DNA of 64,000 nt, taken from the NCBI GenBank assembly GCA_041684965.1, contig JAWLGR010000018.1, forward strand, positions 1 through 64,000, in the 5' to 3' direction. The position numbers and the translations under genes were made by a program. The stretch's first letter is position 1. Each line of letters starts with the position of its first letter. Shown here one piece after another: positions 40,119-48,307 of this stretch. Source of the DNA: Mariniphaga sp041684965 (GTDB lineage: Bacteria > Bacteroidota > Bacteroidia > Bacteroidales > Prolixibacteraceae). Under the pieces are notes generated by a model, which saw nothing but the letters and a program-made list of their open reading frames with translations, ran no database searches and was not told the origin of the DNA.

Positions 40119-42128
40119 ATGAAAAACGTCACTATTCTAGTATTTTCTATTCTAACATTCTTTTTTCTTGCCGGATGCGATCAGGGGTCAGATGGAGAAC
40201 AATCCGGTTCATATAAGTTCCCGGAATTCAACTGGGAAGATCATCCGGCACAATTTGCCGATATGGCAAAGCCTGTCAGCTATGAAATACAAATAGCATT
40301 GGACAGGTCATTTTCGGATATCATTGATCAGGATACGATTGCATTATCCCGTTATGTGCATGACCGGCCCTTTCAGGAGGGAACTTATTTCTGGCGCGTA
40401 AGGAGCATCACATTCGAAGGTGATGTTTCCGAATGGAGCAAGGTTACTTCATTTACCATTCTGCCGCCACAAGAAATTGTTACTGTTGAACGTCCCGAAG
40501 GTCATGAAGACTGCACAGAAGCTGTTCAGTCTGCTGTTAAAAACGCCGAAGACTTGGCTGCATTGGGTAAGAGCGTGAAGCTTCTGTTTCCGGAAGGGGA
40601 CTACCATATAGGAGATAATCTAAAAGGAGCCCTTATCCGTATAAGCAATTTGGTTAATATTGAAATTGAGGGAACCGGAGCAACTATTTTTTTTTCAAAC
40701 AGAAAGCAGGGGCTGATTCATGCTGCTGCCTGTGAAAATATTTCCATTAGTGGATTTAATATCACCTATCCAAAAGGTGTATTCCGGGTACAAGGTTATA
40801 TTCAGTCTGTTGTGCCGGAAACAAGAACAGTTGTTGTTTCAATTGAGGAGGATTCACCCGATTTTACTGCTTCCAGCAGCATTGCCATGGATATTTTTAT
40901 CCTGCTGGACCCTGCAATAGATGGCCGTTTAAAAGATTACTCTTCCAGCTTTTACCGCATGGACAGTTATGAGGAGAACAGTGACGGAACCTATACGATA
41001 CAATTGAATAGTGGTGGAGATTTTTCTGACTGGGAAGTTGGCGGACGTTTTGTGTACCACTTCAGAGGAGGCTCCGAAATTTTTGTTGATTTTCCTGAGT
41101 CAAACAATGTAACAGCTTACAATCTTACAACAGATGGATGGGGACAAATGGGTTTTGTTTCCGTAAAGGGGTCCAACTATAATATTTTGCATTGCAATAC
41201 TGTAATGCAGGAAGGTAAATGGATGATGGGCAATGCCGATGGTGTTCATATACGCGAGCATGTGACCGGTCCGTGGATTGAAGGAACGCATATACAAGGA
41301 CTGGGGGATGACGGTCTGGCATTGTACGCTCGCCCAATGGTAATCGTTGCTTCTAATTATGAGGGGAATCCCAAAGCTGCTATTTGTGATACTTTGTTTT
41401 TCAATCTTGAAGAAGGTGATGAAGTATCGTTTTTTGAGCCCAGGCAAGGCGAAATTTTACTTGAAACAAATATAGTAAGCATCCAAAAACGGGATGATGG
41501 AAGATTTTTGGTACATTTTTCTGATGAATTACCCGATGATATGATCACTGAAGATAAATTGACAAATGACGAAGAGTATCGTCCCAGGGGTGGATGGGAT
41601 GCGGAAGCAAACTTTGGACAGATACAGGATAGAACACAAATATGGAACCGCTCCAAATCATGCGGAGAGTTTGTGATCCGCAACTCTAAGTTTACCAACA
41701 TTCGTCGTTACGGGAGCGTCTTCAGATCAAAGAGAGGCCTGATTGAGAATACTATTTATAAAGGATGTTCTTCCAATGCCATTAAATTCCATAACGAAAC
41801 ACCATGGCCCAACGGATTGTATGCATCTGAAATTATCATCAGAAATAATGTGATCGATGATTGCGGATTTGATGGGAATGGAATCCAACCGGTTATCTCA
41901 TTTGTCTTTGAAAGGCGAGGCGGTGGAATAGTGCAAAGCATCGGTTCAAGAAATTTGCTCATCGAAGGAAACACTATAGTTGATTGCCCCTCCCCTGCCT
42001 TCGGACTTGAGTCCACACGCAATGTGGTCCTTAGGAATAATAAGAAACCAACCGGTTCCGGGGAATTTGAGCCTGTGCAGTATAAAGCTACACGGTCGGA
42101 AAACATACAACACTTTGAAAGTAATTGA
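40119..42128 (+). CDS. Beta-helix lipoprotein, GH110-like (copy B)
   Basis: The open frame extends to 39984, but the lipoprotein signal starts at the ATG at 40119 (MKNVTILVFSILTFFFLAGC), and the operator-like palindrome lies just upstream, so the earlier start is rejected. The mature protein matches copy A at 34315 domain for domain: fibronectin-like FPEFNWEDHPAQFADMAKP, then beta-helix with GNADGVHIREHVTGPWIEG, GDDGLALYARP and IWNRSKSCGEFVIRNSKF. Length 669 residues from this start, equal to copy A. DNA identity is about 98% over 40333-40560 and lower elsewhere, indicating patchwork exchange. Its own palindrome suggests separate control from copy A. Confidence 0.75.
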   Translation: MKNVTILVFSILTFFFLAGCDQGSDGEQSGSYKFPEFNWEDHPAQFADMAKPVSYEIQIALDRSFSDIIDQDTIALSRYVHDRPFQEGTYFWRVRSITFEGDVSEWSKVTSFTILPPQEIVTVERPEGHEDCTEAVQSAVKNAEDLAALGKSVKLLFPEGDYHIGDNLKGALIRISNLVNIEIEGTGATIFFSNRKQGLIHAAACENISISGFNITYPKGVFRVQGYIQSVVPETRTVVVSIEEDSPDFTASSSIAMDIFILLDPAIDGRLKDYSSSFYRMDSYEENSDGTYTIQLNSGGDFSDWEVGGRFVYHFRGGSEIFVDFPESNNVTAYNLTTDGWGQMGFVSVKGSNYNILHCNTVMQEGKWMMGNADGVHIREHVTGPWIEGTHIQGLGDDGLALYARPMVIVASNYEGNPKAAICDTLFFNLEEGDEVSFFEPRQGEILLETNIVSIQKRDDGRFLVHFSDELPDDMITEDKLTNDEEYRPRGGWDAEANFGQIQDRTQIWNRSKSCGEFVIRNSKFTNIRRYGSVFRSKRGLIENTIYKGCSSNAIKFHNETPWPNGLYASEIIIRNNVIDDCGFDGNGIQPVISFVFERRGGGIVQSIGSRNLLIEGNTIVDCPSPAFGLESTRNVVLRNNKKPTGSGEFEPVQYKATRSENIQHFESN

Positions 42129-42234
42129 TAGTGTAGGGGAATCAGTTGAATTGTGGAAATCATATGAAGGAAATAGTTTTTAGTCAGTTAAAAATCATTC
42201 ATAGAGCTTCTTGCACTAGTAAGTAAAAATTAAA

Positions 42235-43713
42235 ATGATGGACAGACGCCAATTTATGAGCAAATCAGCAATGGGAGCAGTTGGATTGACAATGCTCCCG
42301 GATATGAACATTGTAGCGGGTAAAAGTGCAATTAACCAATGTAATACAGTTCGGCCAGCCGACAATGGTAAAGCATTGGTAAATCCCGCAATGGGTTGGA
42401 CCATGCACTTTTACTCCAATATACTTTCAAATTACGGATCTAAACTGGAACCGTCTGATACGCTTGATGATTTTCCCGGCTTATCCACTGTTTATCTGCG
42501 TGTTCCCTGGTCATTTCTGGAACCGGAAGAAGGATATTTTCACTGGGAACTTCTGGATACACCCGCTCAGCGTTGGATTGAGAAGGGGAAAAGAGTGGCT
42601 TTTAGGGTTTCAGCAGAAGAAAGCTGGATGAAATATGCCACACCTGAATGGGTAAAAAATGCCGGTGCAAAGGGTTATGATATAAAATGGCAAAATGTGC
42701 CTATCTGGGAACCCAGGTTTGATGATCCTGTTTTTCTTGAAAAAGTAGATAATTTTGTTGCAGTTATGGCAAAAAGGTATGATGGTAAACCACACATTGA
42801 TTTTGTAGATGTTGGGCATCTGGGGATGTGGGGTGAAGGACATACGCACCTGACAGGGCAGGTTGATTATCCCCTGGAGGTTAAGAAGCAGCACATTGAT
42901 ATTTACTTGAAGCATTTTAAAAACACACTGCTTTGTATTAGCGACGATTATGCGGGAAGCACCAAACCAGGAGCAAACTTTCCCATTACTGATTATGCTT
43001 TTTCAAAAGGTGTGACTATCCGTGATGATAGCATCCTGGTTTCCAAAGCACCCAAACAGTGGTACCACGCAGAAATGGCACAGAAGTTTTGGCCGGAACT
43101 ACCGGTTATCCTTGAGCACCAGCATTATGGTGCAGCCGTCAATAATGGTGCCTGGGATAAAGACATGTTCCTTAAATCTATTGAAGAGTACCATGCCAGT
43201 TACATGTCCATTCACTGGTGGCCACACATATTTTTGGAGGAGAATAGGGATGTTATTGATAAAATAAATTTACGCATGGGCTACCGATTGCAGCTAAGAT
43301 CGATCACATGGCCTGAAAAAATCAGACTGGGAGAATCATTTGAGATTACCCAAACCTGGGTGAATGCAGGAGTCGCCCCTTGTTATCCTGGTGGCTATCC
43401 CTGTGTTACATTGAAAGACAAAAAGGGAGGAATTGTTTCGGTTTTAACTGATTCAAGTCTTAACGTCAAGACATTGCAAGTTTGGGAGCCACAAAAACCA
43501 ATACCGGAAAAAATTACGACAACTTTCACAATTGCAGCGGCATTTAAGGATCCTGTTAAGACATTTTTCAGGGTCGCAAAACCAGGGAAGTATGATGTGT
43601 ATGTTTCGGTAGGGAAAAAAGACGGAACCCCGGTTTTTGAACTGCCTTATAACAACGATGACGGACACAAGCGATATAAAATGGGAAGTGTTGAGGTTTT
43701 AGGCAGGAATTAA
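42235..43713 (+). CDS. Tat-exported DUF4832-type putative glycosidase (copy B)
   Basis: A 492-residue paralogue of the protein at 27592 with its own twin-arginine signal (DRRQFMSKSAMGAVG). The barrel segments STVYLRVPWSFLEPEEGYFH, FVDVGHLGMWGEGH and PVILEHQHYGAA are conserved, including both candidate catalytic glutamates. Compared with copy A a loop after TPEWVKNAGAKG is shorter. The C-terminal beta-sandwich is almost the same protein as copy A from NAGVAPCYPGGYPCVTLKD onward. Again it follows a beta-helix gene, so beta-helix plus DUF4832 may work as a pair on one linkage type; that is inference. Confidence 0.7.
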   Translation: MMDRRQFMSKSAMGAVGLTMLPDMNIVAGKSAINQCNTVRPADNGKALVNPAMGWTMHFYSNILSNYGSKLEPSDTLDDFPGLSTVYLRVPWSFLEPEEGYFHWELLDTPAQRWIEKGKRVAFRVSAEESWMKYATPEWVKNAGAKGYDIKWQNVPIWEPRFDDPVFLEKVDNFVAVMAKRYDGKPHIDFVDVGHLGMWGEGHTHLTGQVDYPLEVKKQHIDIYLKHFKNTLLCISDDYAGSTKPGANFPITDYAFSKGVTIRDDSILVSKAPKQWYHAEMAQKFWPELPVILEHQHYGAAVNNGAWDKDMFLKSIEEYHASYMSIHWWPHIFLEENRDVIDKINLRMGYRLQLRSITWPEKIRLGESFEITQTWVNAGVAPCYPGGYPCVTLKDKKGGIVSVLTDSSLNVKTLQVWEPQKPIPEKITTTFTIAAAFKDPVKTFFRVAKPGKYDVYVSVGKKDGTPVFELPYNNDDGHKRYKMGSVEVLGRN

Positions 43714-43771
43714 TTTTATTTTCTAAATTAGATAGATGATTATGGAGTTAAATAGTAGAAAGCAACTAAAA

Positions 43772-46300
43772 ATGAAATATAAAAAACTGGTATTTTTATT
43801 GGTAATTACCTGGGGTGTAAATTCAAGCAACGCGCAAAGCTGGCCCATACTAAAACACTATGATGAAAATCATATCTCAAAAGTGGCCCTCCCCATTGGT
43901 GGTATTGGTACAGGAACGGTATCCATTAACGGGAGGGGAAGCCTCGTCGATTGGGAAATTATGAACATCGCTGGGAAAGGTTTTAGTACTCAGACGCCGG
44001 GAAATGATGCCCCATTTTTTGCCATTCATATAGAAGATAATGAGAATAAATATACCAAAGGGTTGATGGGGCCGCTGCTGGATTACGAATATGAACACTG
44101 GGAAGGCCGGCCGGTGGATCATCATGGTGTTCCCCGTTTTGAAAAATCAACCTTTGATGCGGCATACCCTTTCGGAATTGTTAACCTTTCCGATTCCGGT
44201 CTTCCTGTTGATGTAAAAGTTAAGGCATATAATCCCTTAATTCCCGGCGATGCGGATGCCAGTGGGATTCCAATTGCAATTTTACGGTACGAAGTATCCA
44301 ATAAGACAAATAAGCCTTTAACCGTTTCAGTATGCGGATCCATCCGGAATTTCATCGGGAAAGATGGAAGTAATTTCTTTTTTAACGAGAGGGGAGAGAA
44401 AATCTATAGAGGCGCAGCAAAAAATCAAAATGAATTTCGCGATGACACTCTATTTAAAGGAATATTCTTTCAACCCGGCGAAGTGGACAAAGCTGATCCT
44501 GCCTGGGGAACGATAGCCTTAACAACTGATGCGAATTCGGGAATTACATACCGGACATCGTCGGTTCACAATGCGTGGCATAATGGATTGCTTGATTTTT
44601 GGGATGATTTTAGCGACGATGGTGAATTGGTTGAAAAAGCAGTACAAGTCGACAACGATCCTATGGCTTCACTGGCTGTTAAGCAGGAAATTCCGGCCAA
44701 TGGGAAAAAGGTATTTCAGTTTTTTCTTACATGGCATTTTCCAAATCGCAAAGCATGGTCGAGTGAGGTGGTTGGAAATTATTATACCACGCAATACAAC
44801 GATGCCTGGGATGTAATCTCCAAAACTTATCCCGAACTAAAAAATCTTGAACAGAAAACCCTTGAATTCGTCAATGCATTTCTCGACTCCGATTTTCCTG
44901 ACGAGGTAAAAGAAGCGGCGCTTTTTAACCTGAGCACCTTGCGTTCGCAAACAGTTTTCAGAATAAAGAGCGGGCACATGATGGGATGGGAAGGTTGTGC
45001 TGACAGGATTGGCGCTTGTCCAGGGTCATGCACTCACGTCTGGAATTACGAACAAGCCACCGCCTTTTTATTTGGTGATTTGGCTAAAACCATGCGTGAT
45101 GTGGAATTCAATTATGCTACCCGAAATGATGGAGGGATGGCATTCCGTACAGCTTTACCGCTGATTATTGATCAAACCGGTAGAACCGCAGCCGACGGAC
45201 AAATGGGAACCATCATGAAAATGTACCGCGAATGGCAACTTTCCGGCGATACCGACTTTCTGAAAAAAAGCTGGCCAAATGTAAAAAATGCCCTTTCTTA
45301 TACTTGGCTTGAAGATAGTTGGGATGCCAATGCCGATGGTGTAATGGAGGGAAGCCAGCACAATACAATGGATGTTAATTATTCCGGCCCAAATCCGCAA
45401 ATGCAGTTTTGGTATCTGGGTGCCCTGAAGGCTGCTGAAAAAATGGCTCTGGCAATGGGCGATAAAGAGTTTGCAGAAAAATGTGCAGCCATTTATCAGT
45501 CTGGCAGCAAATGGACGGATGAAAACCTCTTCAATGGTGAATATTACGAACACATGGTTCTAGACCCCGAAACCAAAGAAGAAATAACAGATTTTTCAGC
45601 ACCTAACATGCCGCGCTACCAGCTGGCCAAAGGATGCCTGGTTGACCAACTGGTTGGGCAGTACATGGCCCATATTTGCGGGCTGGGTTATCTCGGCTCA
45701 AAAGAGAATATGAAAACCACATTACAAAGTATTCTGAAATACAATTACCGCGAAACCATGGTCAATCATTTTAACAACATGCGTTCGTATGCACTGGGTG
45801 ATGAATCGGCACTGCTGATGGCGAGCTGGCCCAAAGGTCGCCCCAAGGTTCCTTTCCCCTATTTTTCGGAAGTGATGACAGGTTTTGAATACACTGCTGC
45901 AATTGGCATGCTATACGAAGGAATGGAACAGGAAGGTCTGGAAGTAATCCGGAACATCAGGAAGCGATACGACGGTTCAAAACGAAGTCCGTTTAACGAA
46001 GCCGAGTGCGGCCACCATTATGCCCGGGCTATGGCAAGCTGGGCTTCAGTTATTGTACTCTCTGGGTTTCAGTATTCTGCCATCGACAAAAGTATGACGT
46101 TTACCTCAAAACCCGGAACTTATTTCTGGAGTAACGGCTATGCTTGGGGAACCTGTAGGATTGAAGATAAAAAAGCAACACTGGATGTCATTCATGGCCG
46201 GCTCGAAATTAATTCGTTTAGGCTTAAGGATGCCGGTTCATCTAATTTTAAACACATGGTAATAAATGCTGGCGAAAGAAAAATTATAAATGTTAAATAA
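43772..46300 (+). CDS. GH116 family beta-glycosidase
   Basis: The open frame starts at 43736, but the signal peptide begins at the ATG at 43772 (MKYKKLVFLLVITWGVNSSN, cut after NAQ), which I use. The mature protein has the GBA2 N-terminal beta-domain (LPIGGIGTGTVSINGRGSLV, ~25-330) and an alpha-barrel catalytic domain (~360-830). Expected GH116 catalytic residues: Glu427 in HVWNYEQATA as nucleophile and Asp534 in HNTMDVNYSGPNP as acid/base. Family activities include beta-glucosidase, beta-xylosidase and N-acetylglucosaminidase; this one cannot be narrowed down. No membrane anchor. It starts 58 nt after the DUF4832 gene. Confidence 0.88.
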   Translation: MKYKKLVFLLVITWGVNSSNAQSWPILKHYDENHISKVALPIGGIGTGTVSINGRGSLVDWEIMNIAGKGFSTQTPGNDAPFFAIHIEDNENKYTKGLMGPLLDYEYEHWEGRPVDHHGVPRFEKSTFDAAYPFGIVNLSDSGLPVDVKVKAYNPLIPGDADASGIPIAILRYEVSNKTNKPLTVSVCGSIRNFIGKDGSNFFFNERGEKIYRGAAKNQNEFRDDTLFKGIFFQPGEVDKADPAWGTIALTTDANSGITYRTSSVHNAWHNGLLDFWDDFSDDGELVEKAVQVDNDPMASLAVKQEIPANGKKVFQFFLTWHFPNRKAWSSEVVGNYYTTQYNDAWDVISKTYPELKNLEQKTLEFVNAFLDSDFPDEVKEAALFNLSTLRSQTVFRIKSGHMMGWEGCADRIGACPGSCTHVWNYEQATAFLFGDLAKTMRDVEFNYATRNDGGMAFRTALPLIIDQTGRTAADGQMGTIMKMYREWQLSGDTDFLKKSWPNVKNALSYTWLEDSWDANADGVMEGSQHNTMDVNYSGPNPQMQFWYLGALKAAEKMALAMGDKEFAEKCAAIYQSGSKWTDENLFNGEYYEHMVLDPETKEEITDFSAPNMPRYQLAKGCLVDQLVGQYMAHICGLGYLGSKENMKTTLQSILKYNYRETMVNHFNNMRSYALGDESALLMASWPKGRPKVPFPYFSEVMTGFEYTAAIGMLYEGMEQEGLEVIRNIRKRYDGSKRSPFNEAECGHHYARAMASWASVIVLSGFQYSAIDKSMTFTSKPGTYFWSNGYAWGTCRIEDKKATLDVIHGRLEINSFRLKDAGSSNFKHMVINAGERKIINVK

Positions 46301-46424
46301 TGATCGCAGAAGTCGGAAATTTCAATTTGCTGAAAGAGTAGAATTATAGTTTGGGTGGGACATTGATGAAAAATGATCCGCAGAAATTTCTCTTAAGCTG
46401 GCTTTAAGCTACTGCACCCAACCT

Positions 46425-46718
46425 ATGAAATGTTCCTTGCAAGTTTTACCAGACACCTGAGACCAGTGGTTCGTCTTTTTTTGTTTTTGGATTAGCATGG
46501 GGAATTAACAATGGTATTTTAAATCGCGAAAATCATGAAACTGTAGTAAAAAAGGTTGGAATGCAATGGTCAATTATATCACAGATGATGGTATGCTTGG
46601 GTACGTGCAACCAGTAGGTGCAGCACCTGGTAAGACATGGCCCGACAGAACAGGTGTGTATGGTACCGGAGCTTTTTTAAGTGCAGGATGTGAGGTATAT
46701 AAATTATCTGATAGATAA
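46425..46718 (+). pseudogene. GH88/GH105 unsaturated-uronyl hydrolase remnant
   Basis: The 509-bp gap between GH116 and the FAD oxidoreductase holds a decayed gene end. From 46456 one frame reads PETSGSSFFVFGLAWGINNG and continues ILNRENHETVVKK; after a one-base shift at the A-run near 46550 the next frame reads GWNAMVNYITDDGMLGYVQP then GAAPGK and TGVYGTGAFLSAGCEVYKLS to a stop at 46716. These are C-terminal segments of GH88/105 hydrolases, which act on unsaturated uronic products of polysaccharide lyases. The first two thirds are gone, and another shift lies just before 46456. The rest of the gap (46301-46424 and 46719-46809) shows nothing recognisable. Confidence 0.75.
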
Positions 46719-46809
46719 TCAGTGTGAAAATAAAGCTAAACAGAAATGATCATGAGATTAATTATCAACATATCATTTTGTCATTCGTAACCATTCTAAA
46801 TAGATTATT

Positions 46810-48174
46810 ATGGCAAAAATTAAAAGAAGAACAATGCTTAAAACATTGGGTGGTTTTTCCATAGGAGGGATGATGCCCGTAACAGGAAAAGCATTCCATG
46901 AAAGTGAACGATCAGGAGATCAATTAAAATCAATTAATGCAGATATATTGATTATAGGCGGAGGAACTGCAGGGGTAATCGCTGCAATTCAGGCGGGCCG
47001 TTCCGGTTGCACAACCGTGCTGGTCGAAAATGGCAGCCAGTTAGGAGGAACAACTACTACCGGAGGGGTTGCTTTTCCCGGATTGTTTCATGCCTGGGGA
47101 AAACAAATTATTAGCGGGATTGGCTGGGAACTGGTCACAGATACAGTAAGAATGAATGACGCTGATTTGCCCGATTTCTCAATACCTACAGGAAAAGATC
47201 ATCCGAAGCATCAAGTTCGATTAAATCCGTTTTTATACATCCTCTTGGCGGAAGAGAAATGTTTGGAAGCTGGTGTTCAGATTCGTTATTATGAAACGCC
47301 TGTTAAGACTGAATATAAAGATAATAAATGGGAAGTTGAAACTGTAGGAAAGGGTGCTCATGTAAAAATTATTTCTAACCAATTGATTGATTGCACAGGA
47401 AATGCATGTGTCACATCACTGGCTGGCTTTAACGTATTAAGAGAAAAGGAAACCCAACCTGGCACACAAGTATGTGAGATTGGTGGGTATGATATTAATT
47501 CTATTGACCTGCCTGTACTTCAGAAAAGATTCGATGAAGAAGTAAAGAAAGGAAATTTGCTATATAGTGATGCACGGGGGAATATTGCCGGCATTTTACG
47601 ATCGAAGGGTGGCAATGCCCAGCACGTTTTAAATGCAGATTCTACTACTTCAGGGTTGCATACACAAACGAATATAAATGGAAGAGCCTCGATTTTAAGA
47701 TTGTTGAGGTTCCTGCGAAGTTTCCCGGGTTGTGAAGGGACAAAGCTTATCTCATTACAACCGGAAACAGCAGTTAGGGAAACATTCAGAATTGATGGTG
47801 AATACCAGGTTAGTCATGAGGATTATGTTACTGGAAAAGTATTTAAGGATGCTCTGGCATATTCATATTATCCAATTGATCTGCATGACTCCAAAGGTAT
47901 TATTCCAAAGCATTTGGATGAAGGTGTTGTTGCAACAATACCACTAAGGGCATTGATTCCTAAGGGAAGTAAAAATTTTTTGGTGGCAGGACGCTGTATC
48001 AGTAGCGACCGCCTGGCAAATTCGGCACTTCGTGTTCAGGCTTCCTGTATGGCAATGGGCCAGGCTGCTGCCGCTGCAGTTCTTTCCAATAAATTGAAGA
48101 CAACGCCACTCAATGTTCCTTTAAGAAAATTAAAACCATTTTTAAAAGAACACGATGCAATTGTCCCGGAATAA
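46810..48174 (+). CDS. Tat-exported FAD-dependent oxidoreductase
   Basis: A 454-residue protein of the FAD_oxidored family with a twin-arginine type leader (KRRTMLKTLGGFSIGGMMPV). The FAD-binding motif ADILIIGGGTAGVIAAIQAG follows near residue 45, and LGGTTTTGGVAF replaces the GGNASSEVR segment of the protein at 2026. The C-terminal FAD-contact segment is FLVAGRCISSDRLANSALRV, with ASCMAMGQAAAAAVLS after it. Unlike the 2026 protein it has no extra C-terminal domain. A periplasmic flavoenzyme could oxidise a sugar or a lyase product; substrate unknown. It is followed by an operator-like palindrome beginning only a few bases after the stop. Confidence 0.8.
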   Translation: MAKIKRRTMLKTLGGFSIGGMMPVTGKAFHESERSGDQLKSINADILIIGGGTAGVIAAIQAGRSGCTTVLVENGSQLGGTTTTGGVAFPGLFHAWGKQIISGIGWELVTDTVRMNDADLPDFSIPTGKDHPKHQVRLNPFLYILLAEEKCLEAGVQIRYYETPVKTEYKDNKWEVETVGKGAHVKIISNQLIDCTGNACVTSLAGFNVLREKETQPGTQVCEIGGYDINSIDLPVLQKRFDEEVKKGNLLYSDARGNIAGILRSKGGNAQHVLNADSTTSGLHTQTNINGRASILRLLRFLRSFPGCEGTKLISLQPETAVRETFRIDGEYQVSHEDYVTGKVFKDALAYSYYPIDLHDSKGIIPKHLDEGVVATIPLRALIPKGSKNFLVAGRCISSDRLANSALRVQASCMAMGQAAAAAVLSNKLKTTPLNVPLRKLKPFLKEHDAIVPE

Positions 48175-48179
48175 AAACG

Positions 48180-48249
48180 TTACCGAAAACGATTCCGGTA
48201 ATTTATTCTTAAAACTGATTGTTTATGCTGTTAACTTCCGGTATATTTC
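48180..48249 (+). promoter_or_regulatory. Operator-like palindrome plus putative promoter of the GH78 gene
   Basis: The imperfect palindrome at 48180-48201 (arms ttaccg and cggtaa around aaaacgatt) begins six bases after the preceding stop. A 34-bp block from 48177 is almost the same as one at 50818. A TTG at 48219-48221 and TATATTTC at 48242-48249, 20 bp apart, form a candidate -33/-7 promoter. The palindrome-to-TTG gap is 18 bp, as at 274/292 and 50842/50860. Reading the hairpin as a terminator is possible but the T-run is broken. Confidence 0.55.
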
Positions 48250-48307
48250 GTCTAATAATGTTTTTTCCAGAATTGTACTATGTAAATGGTTTTAAAAATT
48301 TATTCAT

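Noticed and set aside
48177..48212. Hairpin after the FAD oxidoreductase gene read as a rho-independent terminator
   Set aside because: The stem is only about 6 bp with a long loop, the T-run is interrupted, and the block recurs before 50979 and resembles the twin palindrome at 227-271, which follows no gene. An operator explains it better.
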